Assembly: GCA_021234155.1 (NCBI GenBank) | Contig: JAJEKV010000031.1 | Span: 2,945,055 to 3,009,054 of the forward strand | Origin: Isoetes taiwanensis | Taxonomy: Eukaryota; Streptophyta; Lycopodiopsida; Isoetales; Isoetaceae | Direction of reading: 5' to 3' | Length of the DNA: 64,000 bases | Shown here: positions 59,391 through 64,000 of the stretch, in pieces | Numbering within the stretch: position 1 is the stretch's first letter | Layout of the letters: the number at the start of each line of letters is the position of its first letter | Made by a program: the position numbers and the translations under genes | Notes under the pieces: model-generated | The model's database searches: none | Told to the model about the DNA's origin: nothing | The model's input: the letters and a program-made list of their open reading frames with translations, nothing else

Positions 59391-59421
59391 ATGCCCGACA
59401 TCGCCGGGCACACGTTTCTAG

Positions 59422-59960
59422 TATATATTCTCATGTAAAAATCTTGCTGTGGTTAAAGCATTAGCTTGCCTCAAAGGTGCTGCCTCAGCCCATTTTGTGA
59501 AATAATCTGTTGCAACTAGCACAAATTCATGTTGAGCAGAAGAGGGAGGATCTATAGGGCCAATGAAATCTAAACCCCACACTTGAAATGGTCCAGGTGA
59601 AATTATGGATGTGAGAGGTGCAGATTGCAGAATTCTTTTGCCAAATATTTGGCACTTGTGACAATTTCTGTTTTTCTCATAACAATCCTTGTAAAGAGTA
59701 GGCCAGAAATATCCAGACCTTAATATTTTCTTAGCCGTTGTGTCAGCTGCATAATGCCTCCACATACTCCATCATGACAAGCCTCCATAACCAAATCTGC
59801 CTCCTCATTGTCCACACACCTCATTACTACTCCTTCCTTGTCAACCCTGCACAAAATGTCATTTATAAGTTTAAATTTGTTGCATTTTTCCTTCAATCTT
59901 ATATGTTGGCTAGCATTTAGTTCTTGAGGCAGCCTCTAAATTCCAGGTACTTCTTGATTT
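59422..59960 (-). pseudogene. Ty3/gypsy integrase, N-terminal side
   Basis: On the minus strand KLINDILCRVDKEG and MEACHDGVCGG (zinc-finger His) are followed, after a frame slip, by HYAADTTAKKILRSGYFWPT, CHKCQIFGK (the two zinc Cys) and the core VWGLDFIGPIDPPSS (first catalytic Asp) and FVLVATDYFTKWAEAAPL (second Asp). The core is cut by the Helitron and resumes at 55400. No LTRs were found. Confidence 0.9.
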
Positions 59961-61553
59961 CCTTCTGCCAATCTGCTTCTTTCATGTAAGTAACCACCAA
60001 GTTATCATTAATATTGTTTTCACATTCTTCCCAACCTCCATCGCTCACATTGTCGACCGCTTCCTGCTGCATAACATTTCCTTCATCTTTTCGCTTCCGA
60101 TGCGCTCATTTTCTTGGCTACACATATTTATAAGGTTAGAACATACCTTTTTGCTAATGAAAACCTTTACCTTTTGGCTAATAAAAACCACCTTCTTCCT
60201 TTTTTTTTTTTTGCTTCCCTTATTCTTTGATTTTCACCTCTTATGACCATCGGGATGACCTGCTATTAGATCGAATACAAGCGCCACTAAGTGCAAAGGT
60301 GCTGCCTTCTTCTCTCCGAGCCTAAATGCTGAAGGGCAAGACAACCTAAATGCTATATCGGTGGCCTTAGGTCAATTTTGAGATTTTCCATGTGAAAGAG
60401 ATTGTTTTTTATTGATGATAATAGAATGTGGCAAATGGAAAACTTCGGCAAGAATTTCTTCAAGCAAGGTTTCGAACTAAGGAGACAACACTCGCTAAAG
60501 CATGTTTTATTTCTTCTAGCATTCAGCAAAATCTGAAATCATGGAAGAGTTCAACCTTTCGTCTTCTCCACAAAGTGGGCCTTGTACGGGTGGAATCAAG
60601 CTGCGAGACAATGGTATACATGCCTAGATCACTTTCTCAAATCACAAGATTTTGTGACTTCACCAGTAGATGATTGTCTTTCTATTCTATTCTATTCTAT
60701 TGGAATTCATTTTGATGATAGTCTCATTGTTAGTTGTTATTATGGTGCTTTTTGACTCGATTTGCTTTGTACCTTACTTAGATGTTTTATGGGTTATATG
60801 AAGCTAATAGTTTATCCAGCATGGCCAGCTTTGACCTTGTCATGGGCCTTTGTTGCCCATCCAATTTGCTTTCCCTCAAAGACACTTGTAACCACAATGT
60901 AATCTAATGCACGTTACATTTTTGTTGGATTGGACATGCAATAAGTAATGACTTTGCAACTTGGGGATATAACTAACCATATAGAGGATTGGAGTTGTAT
61001 TTTGCATATTGCAAATTAGAATCGAAGCTTTGTATCTTGGAATTCCATTTTGGTTTCTGAATTTCTTGAGAGTCTTGCATACTAGTTTGAATGCCATTAA
61101 GCTTTTTAGATAGCGGTTCATGACTTTGGTGTCAAGGCGCAAGGGCAATTTGTATGAGGTACTCACCGATGATCTCAAGTGTGAGTGCATTGGATTTGTT
61201 TTCTACTTACTTGCTCTTACTTTTGTTTCATTGCTCGCATGGTCCTCGGAATGGTATGATTCGGCAATAGGAACCATAAGGCAATGTTATAGGAACCATA
61301 AGGCAATGTTAGTGTTATGTGTGGCTCATAGACAAAGTTATTCTCCAGTACATTAGTAGATGTAAAAATACCAAGTTACTTCTCTACTAGATTAGTAGAT
61401 GTTACAAATACCCCATGGGGAACGTTAAAGATTTGGCCTCTCTCGACACTTTTATGTGTTGAAGAAAACCCTTATTTTTTGAACCATTAGATCATTCGCG
61501 TAATTCATCACTTTTGCAGCGCTCTGCTATAGAAGCTTGATTTCATAAGGCAG
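59961..61553. other. intergenic upstream of EAF6
   Basis: Contains an unsupported 81-codon frame (60428-60673) that stops directly before a (TATTC)4 tract at 60681-60703, and a 23-bp tandem repeat (AGGAACCATAAGGCAATGTTA twice, near 61268-61310). No TATA box was picked for EAF6. Confidence 0.45.
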
Positions 61554-62661
61554 ATGTCCGGGCAACGTTTGCCCGGCAATAACCCACAAGCCAATTTGGC
61601 TTTCTTGGTGTCAAAAAAGGAAAGACTGCAGGAAGAACTCCGCAATGTCGAAAAACAGGTATTCTTCCGCGCTCCCATAGTTATTAGGTTATGTTGGATT
61701 CATAGAGTTTGAATTTTTATCAGGTGTATGACCTTGAGACGACCTATTTACACGATTCCAGCCAATGTGGAAATGTCCTGAAAGGTTTTGAAGGATTTCT
61801 TTCCTCATCAAAAGGTGCTGGGAAGTGAGTATAAGCTTGTATTTTTGCTTAAACTGCATAAATTCAGGGTGATTACTCCCATGGTAACTTGCTGGTCTGG
61901 GAAAGAATACCTCTGTAGAAGAGAAAAGAATTTAGCAGAATATCGTGTCACACTATAAAAAATGCCTGTTGTCAAGCACTTTTTTTTATCGTTAGATTGG
62001 ACATTTTTCAGCTTTTTTGTTCTTTCAACAAACACATGGATAAGTTCACATTAAGGGTTGCTTTGGTTTACATATTGTACCTGACATCTCATAGTATGAT
62101 TATTCAGTTTGAAGCGACCACGGAAATTTCAACCTGAAGATAGGTTGTTCTCTTTGTCATCCGTGACATCCCCAGCGGTAATGTGTAGTTGTTTTTTTGT
62201 GCTGCAGTGGAATTATGTTAATTGTTAATACTGTGCTATATTTCCAATGAACAGATTGAAGAGCATTCTGCTGGCCGTGATACTGGTAATCCTTATCATC
62301 TTTTTGTGATGAATATTTGACAGTGGCCACTTTTTGTGAGGCTTGAAACATTTACTGGGGAAAATGATTTAGATGGAAGGCCTGATGGGGTAGGTCCAGG
62401 GCGAAGCAAACTTTCTGGAGCACCTGCAAATGGGCCGTATGTGTTAAACTACATTCTTTGTCTTGCTTGATCTCCCATTTTAGAAGCTATAAATCTCAGT
62501 ATGTAAACCCTGTCTCTCTTTTATAACACTTTAATTTGGGTGTTTCTTCCAGAGGAAAACAAAAGCGAGGTAGAACAGGACCCAGGGAGGGAAAGCGCAT
62601 AAAACAAATCAATGAGCAGGAAGTTGAAGAAGACGATGATCTTGATCTTTTGTCGCGGTGA
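61554..62661 (+). CDS. EAF6: EAF6/MEAF6 subunit of NuA4-type histone acetyltransferase
   Basis: Six exons with GT..AG borders join without a stop: 61554-61658, 61724-61824, 62108-62177, 62255-62285, 62373-62436, 62553-62661, giving 159 residues. The N-terminal third is a coiled coil (LAFLVSKKERLQEELRNVEK QVYDLETTYL region), followed by the family hallmark GNVLKGFEGFLSSSKG and LKRPRKFQPEDRLFSLSSVT then SPA. The C-terminal half is Gly/Arg-rich (DGRPDGVGPGRSK, GKQKRGRTGPREGKR) and ends in an acidic VEEDDDLDLL tail. The order and length match plant EAF6, a small scaffold that holds MYST acetyltransferases and ING proteins together in NuA4/TIP60-like complexes in the nucleus. The ATG at 61554 is the first in frame. 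No damage seen. A PPR gene converges from the right. Confidence 0.93.
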
Positions 62662-63436
62662 ACTTTTTGGAGTGCTCCGTATATGAATTTAATTAGAGTG
62701 TAACTTAGCTGTTTTTGTAATTACAGCACCATTTTGCAAGTGGGCATTTGTTGCAAACTATTGTTTCCGAGGCACATGAACATAAATTCTGTTTATATTT
62801 GTACAAATTATCTCAATGAAGCTGCGTCCATTATCATACTTCGTTTGTTGAACTGCTGAATTTACATGTAATTATTTATATAAATGAATAATGAGGCTAA
62901 TCAGTGTGTATCCCCCATCTTCAACAAGATGACTGTATCCATTTGCATCTTTGTAAGAATGTTCTAGATGGGACGTAAATAGGCATTTTTGCTGTCAGTT
63001 GCTCTGTGGCTTGTCAATGCATAGATGGGCTGAAAAATGGCCCATTCCCTCAATTCAACAACAACATATCTTAAGGTAAAGGCTTTGATAAATTCCATTG
63101 TCCTAGTAATACTTGCTCCGTAGTTTTGCATGTTCCCACCACACAATATCCCTTTCAATGTCCACTTAATACATTCTCTAGCATTCCAGCAGAAACAGGC
63201 AGTCTGATTTTGTTTTCTATCTATTGTTGGTATTGTCCACCGCATTTGGTGTGGACTTTCCAGATGTCTAAAAAGCCACAAGGTACCCACCAATCACCTG
63301 ATGCATTAGTGGTCATGAAATCCGTGATGATTGGCACTTGGGAGCACAAATTAATAACATGCTTTATACAATCCTCCAAAAGGGGTCATTGGTAATAGCA
63401 AATTGATCTTCCATCCGCCTACTTGCCATGGTCTCA

Positions 63437-64000
63437 ACAATCCTCCAAAAGGACCATAAAGATCACATCACTTGGCTCAAATGGTACTGTGTAAAGAAGG
63501 TCCTTTGCTTCATGCAAACAACCTGCACGACAAAGAAGATCAACTAAGCAAGCGTAATGCTCACTTCCTGGGCCTATTTTATAAACACAACTCATTAACA
63601 TTAATAACTGAAAACCTTCCTCCACTATGCCTTTGTAGCTACATGCAGTCAGACAAGATAAGAATGCAACTTTGTCTGGTTTGAATCCATTGTGCTGCAT
63701 CTTTTTGAAAATCTGGAGAACTTCATGCTCATTCCCATGTTGTGCGTGCCCAGAAATCATTGTAGTCCATGAAATTACATCTCGCACATACATGTTGTCA
63801 AACACATGGTGGGCATCAGAAATGCATCCACACTTGAAATACATACCAATCAAAGAATTTTCCATAAGAAGATCAGGAACTAGTCCAGCTTTTATAATGC
63901 TGGAGTGAATATGCTTGCCCGTAACCAAAGCTCCTTGGTTAGCACATATTCTTAAAACAGTGGTGCATGTGCCTTTATCTGATTTTAAATGATTTACTTG
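63437..64000 (-). CDS. PPR protein (PLS type), C-terminal part, 5' end beyond the window
   Basis: The frame is open from the right edge (TCTTVLRICANQGALVTGKH) through IHSSIIKAGLVPDLLMENSL, IGMYFKCGCISDAHHVFDNM, DVISWTTMISGHAQHGNEHE, IFKKMQHNGFKPDKVAFLSC, CSYKGIVEEGF and YACLVDLLCRAGCLHEAKDL. These are successive S, P, L1/L2 motifs ending with the E1-like block PFEPSDVIFMVLLEDC and a TGA at 63434-63436. PPR proteins of this class act in plastid or mitochondrial RNA editing. The usual E2/DYW tail is absent, because the stop comes where LLGACR normally continues, so the protein is truncated or a recent pseudogene. A direct repeat (ACAATCCTCCAAAAGG) flanks the stop, at 63368 and 63434. Confidence 0.82.

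Larger units (their letters stand above)
55401..59421 (+). mobile_element. complete non-autonomous Helitron (4,021 bp) with exact ends
   Basis: Left end TCTTCTTTTT begins after host A (55400). Right end is the hairpin GCCCGACATCGCCGGGC (59393-59409), spacer ACACGTTT and CTAG (59418-59421), before host T (59422). Deleting exactly this span rejoins the gypsy integrase frame, which proves the ends. A 10-bp subterminal stem (AAGGGAACGC/GCGTTCCCTT) lies at 55439-55482. No Rep/helicase gene is present. Cargo includes a WD40 gene fragment, a 57.5-kb tandem duplication, a SINE-like end with (TTCC)n and several tiny duplications. Confidence 0.92.

Noticed and set aside
62964-63293. 109-codon minus-strand frame downstream of the PPR gene as its missing C-terminus
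   Set aside because: No E2 or DYW motifs (no PG box, HxE or CxxC of the deaminase), and several stops separate it from the PPR frame.

Overview
The window is nuclear DNA from a land plant. Genes carry many short phase-consistent introns with GT..AG borders, and there are PPR-type coding sequences, a plant-type GH27-like gene with all readable exons in frame, and a large load of retrotransposons, Helitrons and microsatellites. The wording of the PPR copies (IHSQ..., VDMYAKCGS, LFAQMREKG) and a LINE whose first ORF has a coiled coil plus an RNA-binding-like domain suggest a seed-free plant, most likely a fern. That assignment is inference.

Layout. 1-3.4 kb: minus-strand multi-exon glycosidase gene (APSE/melibiase-like) running off the left edge, with an XPB helicase exon remnant in its longest intron. 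3.5-23 kb: mostly repeat-rich intergenic DNA with one isolated LRR exon, a foldback element, several tandem duplications, decayed PPR and LRR gene copies, and two Helitron 3' ends. 23.8-27.1 kb: a putative 1.57-kb LTR and primer-binding site followed by a reading frame that begins like the histone H3 tail, continues through about 280 charged residues and ends in a decayed H3 histone fold. 27.2-34 kb: two minus-strand LINE copies (one nearly full length) joined to (GA)n/(CT)n tracts. 34.1-39.4 kb: a broken PIF/Harbinger transposase and a Ty3/gypsy element. 39.8-41.8 kb: a third LINE copy enclosed by (CT)n on both sides. 41.9-44.3 kb: an old direct duplication, one copy of which is split by a poly(A)-tailed retrocopy with an 11-bp target duplication. 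44.4-45.0 kb: a secreted proline-rich protein gene with a frame break. 46.6-48.3 kb: a long-terminal-inverted-repeat element carrying an RPB3 gene fragment and an array of GGAATCAC motifs. 51.6-53.1 kb: a fourth, older LINE. 55.1-60 kb: a Ty3/gypsy integrase split by a 4,021-bp Helitron with exact ends that contains a WD40 gene fragment. 61.55-62.66 kb: a complete six-exon EAF6 gene. 63.4-64 kb: a minus-strand PPR gene entering from the right edge.

Host genes that look usable are the APSE-like gene, EAF6 and possibly the terminal PPR. EAF6 would act in NuA4-type histone acetyltransferase complexes and the glycosidase in cell-wall or arabinogalactan sugar release. Nothing suggests they work together. 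Much of the rest records mobile elements and gene-fragment capture: XPB, RPB3, a WD40 protein, PPR and LRR pieces, and the histone H3-like frame.
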